A stretch of DNA of 5,344 nucleotides from Trichodesmium sp. MAG_R04 (GTDB lineage Bacteria; Cyanobacteriota; Cyanobacteriia; Cyanobacteriales; Microcoleaceae): the NCBI GenBank assembly GCA_023356515.1, contig JAKQYG010000302.1, positions 1 to 5,344 on the forward strand, written 5' to 3'. The position numbers and the translations under genes were made by a program. Under the pieces are notes generated by a model. The model ran no database searches. It saw only the letters and a program-made list of their open reading frames with translations, and was not told the origin of the DNA. Each line of letters starts with the position of its first letter. Within the stretch, counting starts at the first letter, position 1. Positions 5,213 through 5,344 of the stretch are shown one piece after another.

Positions 5213-5242
5213 ATAATAATATTGGATTTTACCAATTTTCAA
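5213..5242 (-). promoter_or_regulatory. Candidate promoter of the GTPase operon
   Basis: On the minus strand, TTGAAA (5242-5237) is followed by 18 bases and TATTAT (5218-5213), each 5 of 6 matches to sigma70 consensus. The spacer contains the inverted repeat ATTGG/CCAAT (5221-5236), a possible operator. The site would give a leader of nearly 190 bases. The -10 lies inside a TTA/ATT triplet run, so the match may be accidental. Confidence 0.28.
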
Positions 5243-5344
5243 CGATTGATAATAATTTTATAGGATTATGAATATTGCTATGATATTACTTAGAATAAGT
5301 TAGTAGTGCTTAACTATTAGATTGATTTTTCACATATTGTTTAA

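Larger units (their letters stand above)
5021..5344. other. Non-coding leader region upstream of the GTPase operon
   Basis: These 324 bases run to the right edge and contain no convincing gene on either strand; the longest short frame on the plus strand (5186-5263, 25 aa, mostly Ile) is low-complexity. They hold an inverted repeat CGGGCAA/TTGCCCG (5094-5100 and 5146-5152), an AAT/AAC triplet run at 5200-5222, a small inverted repeat ATTGG/CCAAT at 5221-5236 and a possible minus-strand promoter. Confidence 0.5.

Noticed and set aside
5186..5263. 25-codon Ile-rich frame on the plus strand
   Set aside because: It is produced by the ATA/ACA triplet run and has no ribosome-binding site.
1..5344. 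tRNA, rRNA or CRISPR array
   Set aside because: No cloverleaf-like GC-rich segment with a T-loop, no rRNA-like sequence and no regularly spaced direct repeats were seen on either strand.

Overview
The window reads as chromosomal DNA of a cyanobacterium, probably a filamentous one of the Nostoc/Anabaena/Calothrix kind. The evidence is three copies of the HIP1 octamer GCGATCGC (2709, 3380, 4085), AT-rich intergenic DNA with heptanucleotide ACTTTTA-type repeats, and several proteins of cyanobacterial type: a pentapeptide-repeat membrane protein, a lipoprotein with a kinase-tail-like NTF2 domain, and the start of a probable MscS-like channel. All family names here come from reading the sequence, not from a database search.

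Layout, left half. Positions 1-171 (minus) hold the first 57 codons of a secreted or membrane protein, probably MscS-like, that runs off the left edge. Positions 246-327 hold a short GC-rich patch that looks like the decayed 3' end of an IS200/IS605-type (tnpB) element. Directly after it, 328-1236 (plus) encodes a 302-aa lipoprotein with a PPC-like beta domain and an NTF2-like C-terminal domain. Positions 1316-1798 (plus) are the decayed C-terminal part of a probable substrate-binding protein. Positions 1986-2201 (minus) encode a 71-aa protein of unknown function with a near-consensus sigma70 promoter, a good ribosome-binding site and a GTG start.

Layout, right half. All genes here are on the minus strand. 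Positions 2372-2926 encode a pentapeptide-repeat protein whose repeats are split by about four membrane segments. Positions 4205-5020 and 3266-4171 form a two-gene operon, transcribed right to left, encoding two homologous P-loop GTPase-like proteins. A probable intrinsic terminator lies at 3151-3180. The stretch 5021-5344 has no convincing gene and probably contains the operon's leader and promoter.

The most interesting unit is the GTPase pair. Both proteins share a Walker A motif followed by TTYxAxLAxWP, a DYxGE switch-II motif, an unusual KCE in place of the G4 [NT]KxD, an S-x-FGV motif and a C-terminal W-[KR]-P-[YF]-G-x-x-SP-x-YW signature. They resemble the double-GTPase families known from bacterial GTPase-associated, conflict-type systems, but that assignment is an inference. 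No effector gene is visible beside them. The pentapeptide membrane protein and the 71-aa protein lie downstream on the same strand, but the terminator and the separate promoter of the 71-aa gene argue against one long operon.
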